A DNA stretch of 64,000 nucleotides, from positions 1,390,869 to 1,454,868 of the forward strand of contig NZ_KV917378.1 of NCBI RefSeq assembly GCF_002019735.1, read 5' to 3'. A program made the position numbers and the translations under genes. Of the stretch, positions 18,878-28,459 are shown in pieces (positions within the stretch are counted from its first letter, which is position 1; each line of letters begins with the position of its first letter). Source of the stretch: Salipaludibacillus agaradhaerens (GTDB lineage Bacteria; Bacillota; Bacilli; Bacillales; Salisediminibacteriaceae). A model generated the notes under the pieces. It did not search any database. It was not told where the DNA came from and saw only the letters and a program-made list of their open reading frames with translations.

Positions 18878-20461
18878 TTAAACGTGAGTAACTTGATTCT
18901 TAGTTAATAGTGTTTTTAGTTGTCCCCAGCTTTCCTGAAACATGGCTGTATCCATGTCTTTTAAGTTTGGAGAGATAGCCGGTTCAAATTCCATTTGTTC
19001 TAGAATATCTTTCTGCAAATCTATTCCTGGTGCAATTTCAGTAAGAGTCATTTTGCCATCAATCAATTCAAATACTGCTCTTTCTGTTACATAAACGACG
19101 TGTTGTCCGGAATTAACAGCAAAGGCTCCACTAAAAGTAATTTGCTGAACATGTTTTAGGAATTTCTTCGCTTTTCCTTCTTGCAAAATCGTCAGTTTGC
19201 CATCTTCCACCTTTGTCTTTAAACCACCTGCCGTAAAAGTACCAGCGAACACAAGTTTTTTGGCAGAATGAGAAATATTAATAAATCCTCCGCAACCAGC
19301 CACACGAGTTCCGAATTTACTCACATTAACGTTCCCAAATTCGTCTGTCTGCGCTAATCCTAAAACAGAGAGATCTATGCCACCACCATCATAAAAGTCA
19401 AACTGAGCATCGTGGTCTACAATAGCTTCCGAATTATAAGCGTGCCCAAAATCTTTAAGTCCTGCTGGGACACCTCCTATCGAACCCGCTTCTGTGGTCA
19501 ATATAAATTGGTCATTCGCTCCTTCTTCTGCAGCCACAGTCGATACATCTACTGGAATACCAACACCGAGGTTTAATACAGCATTAGGCACAAGTTCAGC
19601 AGCTGACCGCCTTGCGATAACCTTTCGTTGATCTAAAGGTAATTTTTCAATACCTTCTAGCGGTACTTTTACGTGCCCAGAAAAGGCAGGGTTATAATAC
19701 GTATTTTCAGTCTGAAAATGGTTTTCTGGTTGTGAAATGACCAAATAATCAACTAAGATACCTGGCACCTTAATATCTTTTGGATTCAGTGTCCCTTTTT
19801 TTGCAACATTCTCCACTTGAGCAATGACGATGCCACCTGAATTTCTTGCTGCTTGGGCAATTGGAAGAACCTCCATATGTAGTCCTTCCTTTTCTAATGT
19901 TAAGTTGCCATTCTCATCTGCAACTGTCCCACGGATTATGGCAACATTAATAGGGAAAGTTTTATAGAATAACCACTCTTCATCTTCGATTGTGATGACT
20001 TTTACTAAATCTTCCTTGGCCGAAGGTGACATCTTGCCTCCTTCTACTCTTGGATCCACAAATGTGCCCATACCAACTTTTGTAATAACACCTGGGCGTT
20101 TGGCTGCGATTTCCCTAAACAGTTGCGTAATAACTCCTTGTGGTAAATTGTAAGCTTCACATTTATCTTCCTCGATTAGCTTAGCCATGCCAGGCGAAGC
20201 AATAGCAATTCCACCAATCCAACGCTTCGTCAATCCTTCATATCCTAAGTGACTCATTCCTTTATCACGACGATTCCCTACAGCACTCGCATGCATAACT
20301 GTGAGATTTTTTGGATGACCGGTTTGTAGAAACCTTTCCTCAATTGAAATCCCCATCTCTTCAGCCCAACATGATAAGCCAAATCCGCTTGCTGCCACAG
20401 TATCGTTATCTTTAATTAACTCCGCTGCTTCGGCGGCCGTTACTACTTTCGCCACATTCAT
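18878..20461 (-). CDS. Acyl-CoA:carboxylate CoA-transferase (YdiF-type)
   Basis: About 527 residues, a fused alpha-beta family I CoA-transferase (one chain carrying both halves). The catalytic glutamate is in LTTEAGSIGGVPAG and the oxyanion/GxGxP segment is VLNLGVGIPVDVS; the N-terminal half starts VVTAAEAAELIKDNDTVAASGFG. It transfers CoA between short acyl-CoAs and free acids. The start is unclear: AAGGAG is only two bases from the ATG at 20461 and eight bases from an in-frame GTG at 20455, which may be the real start. It is the first gene of the operon with the MFS and monooxygenase, preceded by two similar palindromes. Confidence 0.9.
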   Translation of the reverse strand: MNVAKVVTAAEAAELIKDNDTVAASGFGLSCWAEEMGISIEERFLQTGHPKNLTVMHASAVGNRRDKGMSHLGYEGLTKRWIGGIAIASPGMAKLIEEDKCEAYNLPQGVITQLFREIAAKRPGVITKVGMGTFVDPRVEGGKMSPSAKEDLVKVITIEDEEWLFYKTFPINVAIIRGTVADENGNLTLEKEGLHMEVLPIAQAARNSGGIVIAQVENVAKKGTLNPKDIKVPGILVDYLVISQPENHFQTENTYYNPAFSGHVKVPLEGIEKLPLDQRKVIARRSAAELVPNAVLNLGVGIPVDVSTVAAEEGANDQFILTTEAGSIGGVPAGLKDFGHAYNSEAIVDHDAQFDFYDGGGIDLSVLGLAQTDEFGNVNVSKFGTRVAGCGGFINISHSAKKLVFAGTFTAGGLKTKVEDGKLTILQEGKAKKFLKHVQQITFSGAFAVNSGQHVVYVTERAVFELIDGKMTLTEIAPGIDLQKDILEQMEFEPAISPNLKDMDTAMFQESWGQLKTLLTKNQVTHV

Positions 20462-20477
20462 CACTCCTTAGTTGTAA

Positions 20478-20497
20478 AATGTGAAATGTTTCACATT
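20478..20497. promoter_or_regulatory. Palindromic operator 1 before the CoA-transferase
   Basis: AATGTGAAATGTTTCACATT is a perfect inverted repeat around a two-base centre, ending seven bases from the ribosome site. Its core GTGAA-N4-TTCAC recurs at 20559. Confidence 0.7.
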
Positions 20498-20558
20498 AAA
20501 GCTTAAATAATAACTCGTCACATTAAAAAGCTATTATTTTAAGTCGACTTATTCCTTT

Positions 20559-20572
20559 GTGAATCATTTCAC
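20559..20572. promoter_or_regulatory. Palindromic operator 2 before the CoA-transferase
   Basis: GTGAATCATTTCAC has the same arms as operator 1, centre to centre 78 bases away. It lies just downstream of a weak promoter candidate on the minus strand (TTGACG at 20600-20605, 15 bases, TATAGG at 20579-20584). Confidence 0.6.
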
Positions 20573-20605
20573 TTGAATCCTATAATAGAAATTTGATGTC
20601 GTCAA

Positions 20606-21274
20606 TCTAGTGCAAACTGCCTGTGATAACGGCAAAAAAACGTCTCATGAATACGACACTTTCTATAACTAAGATGGTTACTCCCTCATATTTACCATGT
20701 CATTTTAAGATGAATAGATATAGGTCACATAAAACTCGCACTATTTTAAGGGAAGACAACTGTCTCATGATAGCGACACATCCAACTCTCTTATGCGAAC
20801 TATCTTCAGTCATTTTCCATAATTTTTTCCATATTATTAATGCCACTTACTCGCCTATACTTCTTGGATTAAAATGGGTACTTAATAAAGGTCTTCTATA
20901 ATAAGCTTTTCTTATAGTTTCGCTTCTTTTCTTCATCCAACTTTTCTTCCATAGACATGAACTTTGAATAAATTGTGACGTTTTTAGATGATGATATATT
21001 AACGGCTATTCTCAGAAATGAGACATCAGATAATGACATAATTAAAACAATGATTAAAGCAATTAACTTGACGGGTATACAGCCACTAGGCCCGTTCTAT
21101 TTGATTGCTATTGATAATTAAAGCCATTTCAAGTAACAACTCCGCCATATCTACATGGAATTTTACGAAATTATAGGCGAACGCACCTTGATGTTTTAAT
21201 GAAACGGGTGTATAGTACAGTTTTGTATTGATTGTCATTTTATTTCACACTCATTGAAAATGAATTGATTTTTA
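20606..21274. other. Intergenic stretch with a possible gene remnant
   Basis: No convincing gene. A 92-codon open frame at 20623-20901 has unlikely composition and no ribosome site. At 20975-21121 a 48-codon frame (GTG start; residues VTFLDDDILTAILR ... GPFYLIAIDN) reads like real protein but lacks an SD, so it may be a fragment of a lost gene. CTCATGAATACGACAC and CTCATGATAGCGACAC (about 20644 and 20764) form a degenerate direct repeat 120 bases apart. Confidence 0.4.
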
Positions 21275-21384
21275 TCTATTGAGTGAATCAGGACATTAGC
21301 TAAAGTTATCTTCCGTCTTAATAACTTTAGCTTTCTTCTCTATTTTTGAGCTAGGAGTTTTACGGAAGCTTATCTGTAATAAAT
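21275..21384 (+). repeat. Dispersed structured repeat, family 1, copy D
   Basis: The head hairpin is lost, but GTGAATCAGGACATTAGC and the tail TATCTGTAATAAAT are kept. The central hairpin is replaced by a perfect twelve-base-pair one: AGCTAAAGTTAT (21298-21309) with ATAACTTTAGCT (21321-21332). It lies just upstream of ygaE. Confidence 0.65.
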
Positions 21385-21447
21385 GAAGTTTGATATGGTT
21401 CAATTCGGTTAACTATTATTTTATGTAAGAAAGGAATTTGACTTATT

Positions 21448-22530
21448 ATGAGGCTCGGTGCCCGTATTTTCAAAACAGGATTAGCTGTAACATTAGCGCT
21501 TTACGCTGCTATGTGGATGGGATTTGAGACACCTGCATTTGGGGGACTCGCTGCTTTTTTTGCTGTGCAACCATCTGTTCACAAAAGTTTAGTACTTATA
21601 TGGGACCAGATTCAAGCGAACATCATAAGTGCCATACTCGCCATCGTTTTTGTACTCGCTTTTGGCCATGAGCCATTCGTCATTGGTGTTGTCGTGCTTC
21701 TGATTCTTGGTATTCATATTAAATTAAAAAAAGAAGCGATTATTCCATTAGCTGTTGTGACAGCAATCGTCATTATGGGAAGTCCAACAGATGACTTTAT
21801 TAATTTTGCGGCTAATAGGTTCATCCTTATTATGCTCGGTGTTTTTTCTGCTTTTATTGTCAACATGATTTTCCTTCCGCCTAAACATGAAAATCAGCTT
21901 TATCATAAAGTAACGTATGCAAACGACCAAATTATTCAATGGATTCGTTTAATTTTGCATCACGAGGTAGACTACCACACGCTAAAAAAAGATATTAAAA
22001 AAATCCGTGGTAGCGTATTAAAGGTCGAGAACATCTATGCGTTGTATAAAGAGGAACGGAGCTATTTTCGCAAAAATGAATATGCCCGTATGCGGAAGGT
22101 CGTATTATTCAGACAGATGATGACGTGCACGAAAAAAGCGAAAGAAATTTTAAAAAGTCTTAGCAGACATGATAATGTTTTAAATCAGTTACCTGAGGAA
22201 ATGGGACAGCTTTTGCAGTTACAGCTCGACTATTTAACAAATTATCATGAAAGAATTTTATTAAAGTATTCCGGCAAAGTAAAGGCACAATCCACAACTG
22301 ATTATTTTGAAGAAATTAATGATGGCAAACATCAATTAATTAATGTATTTATGACTTATCATAATACAGAGCAGATCACGTCTGATGACTGGATTCATTT
22401 CCTGCCTGTCATTGGTATTATTATTGAATACACTGAGGAGCTTGAACATTTAGACCGCTTAGTTGATGGATTTTTTACGTATCATACAGATGATAATGAA
22501 GTAAAAATTAGAGAGCGTGAAAGTTTCTAA
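21448..22530 (+). CDS. ygaE: Aromatic acid exporter family (FUSC-like) membrane protein
   Basis: 360 residues. Four to five hydrophobic segments lie in the first 150 residues (RIFKTGLAVTLALYAAMWMGFE... is the family's first helix), then a soluble, helical, charged C-terminal domain of about 200 residues with KENIYALYKEERSYFRKNEYARMRKVV. This is the ArAE_1/DUF2154-style layout of B. subtilis YgaE. Export of an aromatic acid is the family name's claim, not shown here. AAAGGA precedes the ATG. The position beside ygaD/ygaC matches B. subtilis. Confidence 0.85.
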   Translation: MRLGARIFKTGLAVTLALYAAMWMGFETPAFGGLAAFFAVQPSVHKSLVLIWDQIQANIISAILAIVFVLAFGHEPFVIGVVVLLILGIHIKLKKEAIIPLAVVTAIVIMGSPTDDFINFAANRFILIMLGVFSAFIVNMIFLPPKHENQLYHKVTYANDQIIQWIRLILHHEVDYHTLKKDIKKIRGSVLKVENIYALYKEERSYFRKNEYARMRKVVLFRQMMTCTKKAKEILKSLSRHDNVLNQLPEEMGQLLQLQLDYLTNYHERILLKYSGKVKAQSTTDYFEEINDGKHQLINVFMTYHNTEQITSDDWIHFLPVIGIIIEYTEELEHLDRLVDGFFTYHTDDNEVKIRERESF

Positions 22531-22537
22531 AAAATCG

Positions 22538-22584
22538 AAGGGACAGTCCTATAAGTATTAACTTATGAGGGCTGTCCCTTTTAT
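22538..22584 (+). terminator. Terminator between ygaE and ygaD
   Basis: Long stem: AAGGGACAG.CCT.ATAAGT paired with ACTTAT.AGG.CTGTCCCTT (one bulge), then TTTATTTGG. Usable for ygaE; the reverse direction has fewer T. Confidence 0.85.
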
Positions 22585-22629
22585 TTGGTCACCTTACACT
22601 AGCTCTTTAATCATATTTTCGATATTTTG

Positions 22630-24372
22630 TTAATGTAATTGTTGGACTTGAAAGAGGTCGTAATAGGCTCCTCGTTTCGCTAGAAGCTCACTATGTGTTC
22701 CATGCTCTATCAACACCCCATTATCAATCACGAGTATTGTATCAGCATGCGTAATCGTAGAGAGACGATGGGCCACGATAAAAGTCGTACGGTTTTCTGC
22801 CAAATTGACTAACGATTGTTGAATAAGCTTCTCACTTTCCAAGTCAAGTGCACTTGTTGCTTCATCAAAAATAAGAATCTGTGGACTTTTTAGAAATACT
22901 CGTGCGATCGCTACGCGCTGTTTTTGCCCACCAGAAAGCTTAACGCCTCGTTCACCGATATTCGTTTCGTACCCTTCAGGTAGCTCTGTAATAAACTCGT
23001 GTGCATTGGCAGCTTTAGCTGCAGCGTATACTTCTTCATCTGTCGCTTCTGGACGCCCCATTCGTATATTGAACATTACAGAATCGCTAAAAATGATATT
23101 GTCTTGGAACACGATGCCGATGTTATCACGCAATGACCGCATTTGGTAGTCGCGTATATCCTTGCCATCTACCAAAATTCTCCCTTCTGTCACATCATAA
23201 AAGCGCGGAATTAAGCTCATTATTGTGCTTTTCCCTCCACCACTCATGCCGACAATAGCCACTGTCTCTCCACGTTTTATAGTAAAGTTAAGATTCTTTA
23301 AAACTGGATCGCTGTCATTATAACTAAATGTCACATCATCAAATTTCACTTCACCATGTGGGAGACGGTAAGGTATCGCGTCTGGTTTATCTTTTATATC
23401 ATATTCTTCATCTACAAGGTCAAACACCCGGTCCATGGAAGCAACAGACTGTGTAAGTGTCGTTGAGGAATTCACGAGTCGTCTAAGCGGATTATACAAT
23501 CTATCCATGTACGTGACGAAGGCAACCATCGTACCGACTGTAAGGTTCGTTTGAATGACGAGAGCACCTGCAACACCAATTACCATAATAGGGGCTATAT
23601 CAGTAAGTGTGTTAACGACTGCAAATGTTTTCGCATTCCACTTCGTATGATCAATGGCTTTCGTTAAAAAATGGCCGTTCCGTTTATCAAACGTTTGTTG
23701 TTCGTAATCTTCAAGGGCGAATCCGCGAATGACGTTCATACCATGAAGGCGTTCATGTAGATGGCCTTGCACCTCTGCTAATGCTTGTGACCTCTTCCTA
23801 GTCAAATCCCGTAAACGGCTATAAAAATACTTAATTGCCATACCATAGAAAGGCAATAATGCAATGGCTACCAAGGTCAGCCATATATCCATTGTAAACA
23901 TAATTATAATGGCCACTAGAATCGTAAATAAATCGAGCCAAATATTCATCATGCCTGTCACAATAAAATTCTTCGTTTGTTCTACATCATGAATGACTCT
24001 AGAAATAATTTCTCCTGTTTTACTATTTGAGTAAAACCTTAGACTCAGCTTTTGTAGATGATCAAAAAGTTGGCCACGAATATCATACAGTATTTTATTC
24101 GCCGTCCACTGAGCAAAATATTGGCGATAATATTCAATAGGAGGTCGTAAGATAATAAAGACAATTAACACGATTCCCATGAGTAAATATAACTGACTAA
24201 GCTGCTCATGAGTAGACATTTCTTCAGCCCCGATAATGTCATCTATCACATACTTTAAAATTAATGGTATTAATAAAGGAAAACTAAACTTAAGCATGCC
24301 TATACCGACCGTTAAAATGATTTGTTTCATGTACGGTTTTACAAATATGAAATAACGTTTTATGCTTTGCAT
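22630..24372 (-). CDS. ygaD: ABC exporter half-transporter (permease fused to ATPase), YgaD
   Basis: 580 residues. Six membrane helices in the N-terminal half (about 15-310) and a C-terminal nucleotide-binding domain with Walker [11 protein letters not shown]-loop VFQDNIIF, signature LSGGQKQR, Walker [12 protein letters not shown] and H-loop VAHRLST. This is the type IV exporter architecture of MsbA/BmrA relatives and works as a homodimer. Same gene order as B. subtilis ygaC-ygaD-ygaE. The exported substrate is unknown. GGAGGGTAGAG precedes the ATG. Confidence 0.92.
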   Translation of the reverse strand: MQSIKRYFIFVKPYMKQIILTVGIGMLKFSFPLLIPLILKYVIDDIIGAEEMSTHEQLSQLYLLMGIVLIVFIILRPPIEYYRQYFAQWTANKILYDIRGQLFDHLQKLSLRFYSNSKTGEIISRVIHDVEQTKNFIVTGMMNIWLDLFTILVAIIIMFTMDIWLTLVAIALLPFYGMAIKYFYSRLRDLTRKRSQALAEVQGHLHERLHGMNVIRGFALEDYEQQTFDKRNGHFLTKAIDHTKWNAKTFAVVNTLTDIAPIMVIGVAGALVIQTNLTVGTMVAFVTYMDRLYNPLRRLVNSSTTLTQSVASMDRVFDLVDEEYDIKDKPDAIPYRLPHGEVKFDDVTFSYNDSDPVLKNLNFTIKRGETVAIVGMSGGGKSTIMSLIPRFYDVTEGRILVDGKDIRDYQMRSLRDNIGIVFQDNIIFSDSVMFNIRMGRPEATDEEVYAAAKAANAHEFITELPEGYETNIGERGVKLSGGQKQRVAIARVFLKSPQILIFDEATSALDLESEKLIQQSLVNLAENRTTFIVAHRLSTITHADTILVIDNGVLIEHGTHSELLAKRGAYYDLFQVQQLH

Positions 24373-24466
24373 CTCTACCCTCCTTTTTAACTCTTGTTCT
24401 AAGTTGTCAGTGCTAGGACTATCGAATAAGCAAGTAGATATCTTAGCTAAATAGCAGCAAAGAGAA

Positions 24467-24498
24467 GAAGCGGCCCATAATCATTTAGGAGCCGCCTC
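24467..24498 (-). terminator. Hairpin downstream of ygaC
   Basis: Minus strand GAGGCGGCTCC and GGGCCGCTTC pair around a loop TAAATGATTAT, followed by T/C-rich TTCTCTTTGC. Probably the ygaC terminator. Confidence 0.6.
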
Positions 24499-24518
24499 AT
24501 TTCCACAGTTATGTAGTA

Positions 24519-25046
24519 TTAACGATATTGTAAAAAGCGTTCATACCAATATTCGATAAAACCCGGTTCAAAGGGACCTTTTTGTTGACTTATCCATGAA
24601 ACAAGCTCGTCCACTGTTCTTCTCAAAATAATTTCCACTTCATCTGGATAGTTCATCTGTTTCTTATGTAACGTAAATTCATCTTCGTCGAGTAATTTAT
24701 ACGTCATATCTGGAAACACCTTAATATCCAAATCATAATCAATATACTTTAATGCTTCTTCATCGTAGGTAAAGGGTGTCCCAAGATTACAGTAATAATA
24801 AATGCCATCGTTACGGATCATCCCGATAACATTAAACCAATGTTTTGAAGTAAAAAAACAGATAGCCGGCTCACGTGTTCGCCATTGCCGACCATCTGAT
24901 TCTTGAACAAGAATCCTATCATTACCTCCAATGACTTCATGGGACGTCCCTTTTAGTATAATCGTTTCTTCCCACACACGGTGTAGGTTTCCGTTATGTT
25001 TATAGCTTTGCACTTCAATATTACTGCCTACTCTCGGAAAATCCAC
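24519..25046 (-). CDS. ygaC: Nucleoside tri-/diphosphatase-like DUF402 protein YgaC (Ntdp)
   Basis: 175 residues, closely resembling B. subtilis YgaC along its length: [23 protein letters not shown] at the start, [50 protein letters not shown] in the middle and [19 protein letters not shown] at the end. The family (DUF402) hydrolyses nucleoside tri- and diphosphates in related staphylococcal protein; acidic residues D-x-D (YDLDIKV) are the likely metal ligands. It lies in the conserved block next to ygaD. Confidence 0.92.
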   Translation of the reverse strand: MDFPRVGSNIEVQSYKHNGNLHRVWEETIILKGTSHEVIGGNDRILVQESDGRQWRTREPAICFFTSKHWFNVIGMIRNDGIYYYCNLGTPFTYDEEALKYIDYDLDIKVFPDMTYKLLDEDEFTLHKKQMNYPDEVEIILRRTVDELVSWISQQKGPFEPGFIEYWYERFLQYR

Positions 25047-25179
25047 ATTGTTACTCCTTTCTTTATACTTTCTTCACGTTCTCGCAAGATATAAAGTATA
25101 AGAAAATCTGTCGTACTGCTTCTTAATTTTATGATCAGAAGCTCTAAGTGTCAGCATTTAATGATAGGTATTGGTCGTT

Positions 25180-25638
25180 CTATATCGGCTTCCGATGCGT
25201 CACCATCCGGTCCCTCACATCTAAGTAGAGATCTATTGGCGGGTGCTCAATGAGATAGTTTTTCAACTTAAAGTAGCTGATCTTATTCGTTTTGTCTCCT
25301 GGTACAATGGGTTCTTCACCGGTCTCCATAAAATAGTGATCACATGCCACCTGACAATGATCAATATATTTAGGGAACTCAGGGTCTTCGAAAATTTCAA
25401 AGGTTTCTTTAGACATATAAAATGGTCTATCCGGTTTACCACCTAAATATTTGTGCAAAAGATCGAAATCAATTTCGTGATTATCAAGAATAATACTTCG
25501 TAAAGAAATCTCTTCGTTTAATTCTTTCGCAAAATTGTTCACAGCCTCTTGCACATCTTCAATTGTTACCGATATAACATCAATTGATTCTTTCGTATGT
25601 TGCCTCCTTTTGTTTTCGGGTTTTCGCCGGAAAAACAT
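25180..25638 (-). CDS. DUF3939-like hypothetical protein
   Basis: 152 residues, soluble, no signal peptide. The start MFFRRKPENKRR has GGGAGGA six bases upstream; the longer upstream frame (23 codons, hydrophobic and out of keeping) lacks a ribosome site. I believe it belongs to the DUF3939 family of Bacillaceae (VTIEDVQEAVNNFAKELNEEISLRSIIL...YLGGKPDRPFYMSKETFEIFED), but this is from memory. Function unknown. It takes the place that ygaB holds in B. subtilis, between ygaC and sspE. Confidence 0.75.
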   Translation of the reverse strand: MFFRRKPENKRRQHTKESIDVISVTIEDVQEAVNNFAKELNEEISLRSIILDNHEIDFDLLHKYLGGKPDRPFYMSKETFEIFEDPEFPKYIDHCQVACDHYFMETGEEPIVPGDKTNKISYFKLKNYLIEHPPIDLYLDVRDRMVTHRKPI

Positions 25639-25822
25639 ATTTATCCTCCCTTGAAAGTCTGTCATAAAAAGTATGACGGCTTTAGGACACAATAAATAAT
25701 AGCACATTCACATTAATCATATTTATTATACTATTCTTTCATACATTTTAAAATGATACAAAGGAAAACTTCCTGGAAGAATCTCCTCCAGAAACACCCC
25801 CATCGACATAGACTGAACCATA

Positions 25823-25877
25823 ACAAAGAGGATGGCTCAAATAGGAACATACATACCTATACTGAGTCATCCTCTTT
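25823..25877 (-). terminator. Terminator of sspE
   Basis: Stem AAAGAGGATGACTCA / TGAGCCATCCTCTTT with an inner ATAGG/CCTAT pair, about 46 bases past the sspE stop, then TTGTTATGG. Confidence 0.8.
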
Positions 25878-25922
25878 AAACAATCGCCACCGTTTCAATT
25901 GACAGTGAATACGTTATTCAAT

Positions 25923-26111
25923 TTACTGTTGCTGTTTTTTTGAAGATGCTTGTTGTTTCTTTTGCTCAGACTGTTGATTTTGTTGACGCACTTCTTGAGC
26001 GTCAGTTTCACTTGCAAATTCATAATTCTGACCTTGGGCAGATTTTTGATTTTGCTTCTGAACTTGTTGAGCATTTGTTTTAGAAGCGTTTGGTTGTTGG
26101 TTATTTTTCAT
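25923..26111 (-). CDS. sspE: Gamma-type small acid-soluble spore protein
   Basis: 62 residues, extremely rich in Gln, Asn, Ser and Lys. It has the gamma-SASP signature EFASET and two related repeats, NAQQVQKQNQKSAQGQNYEF and DAQEVRQQNQQSEQKKQ. It does not bind DNA like alpha/beta SASP; it stores amino acids in the spore core and is cut by GPR at germination. The start MKNNQQP follows GGAGGTGATACAC; an upstream frame is not coding. The position between fabL and the ygaB slot equals B. subtilis sspE. Expression is expected in the forespore (sigma-G), but I did not resolve a sigma-G promoter. Confidence 0.93.
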   Translation of the reverse strand: MKNNQQPNASKTNAQQVQKQNQKSAQGQNYEFASETDAQEVRQQNQQSEQKKQQASSKKQQQ

Positions 26112-26213
26112 GTGTATCACCTCCACATGACTTAATATATCCAACGGTCAACATGTTACTCATAAAAAAATTATCATTTTATTCCATTTTTATTATTTAT
26201 CGGTATCTAAACG

Positions 26214-26981
<768 letters not shown>

Positions 26982-27078
26982 TTATCTCCTTTAATATTTA
27001 CTCTGTATGCTCAAATGTATAAGTTCATTCTTTCATTGAAAAACTATACGTAAAGATTATACACTAGGAGGCACACCA

Positions 27079-27303
27079 ATGTATGTTGGTAGAGACATGG
27101 CTGAGTTAACCATGACACCTAAGACAGAATGGACAGAAAAAGAATTAGCTTATTTTCATTATTTGTTTCAGCAGATTTCACCTTATTTAAGTGCTGAAGG
27201 CGTCACTATCCACCGCGAAATTGTCGAGGAAATTATGGACCGTGATGGGTTAACGCCTTTAGAAGCAGAGTGGACAAGTGGTACGAGACTTCATTTTGAT
27301 TAA
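27079..27303 (+). CDS. yfhS: YfhS family hypothetical protein
   Basis: 74 residues, acidic, soluble. It has AGGAGG nine bases before the ATG. The length and position (between mutY side and fabL, opposite strand) agree with B. subtilis YfhS (74 residues), which is not characterised beyond a link with sporulation. The sequence has no recognisable domain: MTPKTEWTEKELAYFHYLFQQ is predicted helical and ends with a hydrophilic helix. Confidence 0.75.
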   Translation: MYVGRDMAELTMTPKTEWTEKELAYFHYLFQQISPYLSAEGVTIHREIVEEIMDRDGLTPLEAEWTSGTRLHFD

Positions 27304-27317
27304 CACTACTAGCAGCG

Positions 27318-27341
27318 ACAGCCCCGTCTATACGGGGCTGT
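27318..27341. terminator. Bidirectional hairpin between yfhS and the chromate transporter
   Basis: Perfect ten-base-pair stem ACAGCCCCGT / ACGGGGCTGT with loop CTAT, between two convergent genes; there is no long T run. Confidence 0.75.
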
Positions 27342-27347
27342 TAAAGG

Positions 27348-27878
27348 TTAAGCTAAAAATATCGCCCCATAAACGAGGGCGGCGGTTATCACAAATGCAG
27401 GATGCACCTTTCTAACTTCCATAAGAAAATAACTGGCTCCTAATAAAAAGATCGTATGTATCCACCCGTTATCACTTAAAGAAGAAAAGGCAAAGCGATA
27501 TGTCATCAGTCCAAGTAGTACAGCAATCGCTGGTCTAACGATAGCGGATAACTTCTTTACTTTAGGAGAATCTTTAAATTTCATGAGTACTCCCATCAGC
27601 ACGAGCATTAATATTAAAGATGGGGCGATGGTTGCAAAGAGAGCCACTACTGCGCCAAGAACGCCTGCTTGTTCAAAACCGACAAAACCGGCCATCTTCG
27701 TAGCAATAGGACCGGGCAATGCGTTTCCAAGTGCTAAAACCTCAGCAAACTCATCCACTGTCATCCAACCATAATTATGAACTACTTCATGTTCTACTAA
27801 TGGGATTAACGCTGGACCACCACCGTAGCCAACGATATTAGGAATAAAAAAGGCGAGAAATATATGCCAATAAATCAA
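27348..27878 (-). CDS. Chromate transporter, second half (CHR family)
   Basis: 176 residues. One CHR domain with GYGGGPALIPLVEHEVVHNYGWM near the N-terminus and LGNALPGPIATKMAGFVGFE, four to five membrane helices. It is the C-terminal-like member of a split short-chain ChrA pair. Its ATG overlaps the stop of the partner gene by four bases (ATGA), so the two are translationally coupled and presumably form a heterodimer. The pair exports or takes up chromate/sulfate-like oxyanions; a role in resistance is a family inference. Confidence 0.9.
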   Translation of the reverse strand: MIYWHIFLAFFIPNIVGYGGGPALIPLVEHEVVHNYGWMTVDEFAEVLALGNALPGPIATKMAGFVGFEQAGVLGAVVALFATIAPSLILMLVLMGVLMKFKDSPKVKKLSAIVRPAIAVLLGLMTYRFAFSSLSDNGWIHTIFLLGASYFLMEVRKVHPAFVITAALVYGAIFLA

Positions 27879-28441
27879 GAAGTCTCACCTGCCTTTTCAC
27901 TGCCCTTACGCTTCTCAGGCTTAATAAAGACATAAAGAATGAGCCCGACGATTAGAATAGCAGGGTGAACACCTAATAATTGCAAGGTAATAACAGATAA
28001 TATAACTAAAAACATCACTCTCAACCACCCAAAATCAGCGGTTGATTTCTTAATAAACCCCCATGTTAAAACACCTAACATCACAGCCACTACAGGCAAA
28101 ACACCACGTGTCATTCCCTGTACCCATTCGTATTCACGAAAAGAGGCTAATGAAAAAAGTACGAAGATAAGTAAGGCAACTGTCGGTATAACTGAAGCCA
28201 CAAGCGCATTAATCATACCTATGACACCTGCAATACGAAAGCCAATATAACCAGCCATTTTAGTGGCGATCGGGCCTGGTAATGTATTACCGATGGCTAA
28301 TATATCAGACAACTCTTCTTCTTCAATCCACCCGTAGCGCTCCACAACTTCTTTTTGAATAAGTGGTATTGCGGCTGGTCCACCACCATAACCGAGAAGG
28401 CCCACTCTAAGGAAGGCCATAAATAAATTTATTTGTTTCAT
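27875..28441 (-). CDS. Chromate transporter, first half (CHR family)
   Basis: 188 residues. It begins INLFMAFLRVGLLGYGGGPAAIPLIQKEVVERYGWI and has the paired motif IGNTLPGPIATKMAGYIGFR, the CHR signature. Five to six hydrophobic segments. AAAGGTG is the SD. It begins 18 bases after the gamma-glutamyltransferase stop and overlaps the downstream half by ATGA, so the three genes look like one transcript. Confidence 0.9.
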   Translation of the reverse strand: MKQINLFMAFLRVGLLGYGGGPAAIPLIQKEVVERYGWIEEEELSDILAIGNTLPGPIATKMAGYIGFRIAGVIGMINALVASVIPTVALLIFVLFSLASFREYEWVQGMTRGVLPVVAVMLGVLTWGFIKKSTADFGWLRVMFLVILSVITLQLLGVHPAILIVGLILYVFIKPEKRKGSEKAGETS

Positions 28442-28459
28442 TTTTTCAGGACACCTTTC

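Noticed and set aside
20464-20640. Sigma-54 (-24/-12) promoter before the CoA-transferase operon
   Set aside because: Expected from the type of regulator, but no GG-N10-GC was found on the minus strand; the near hit around 20605-20625 (AGGCAGTTTGCA) has the wrong spacing.
20623-20901. 92-codon frame upstream of ygaE
   Set aside because: No SD, biased composition, no similarity I recognise.
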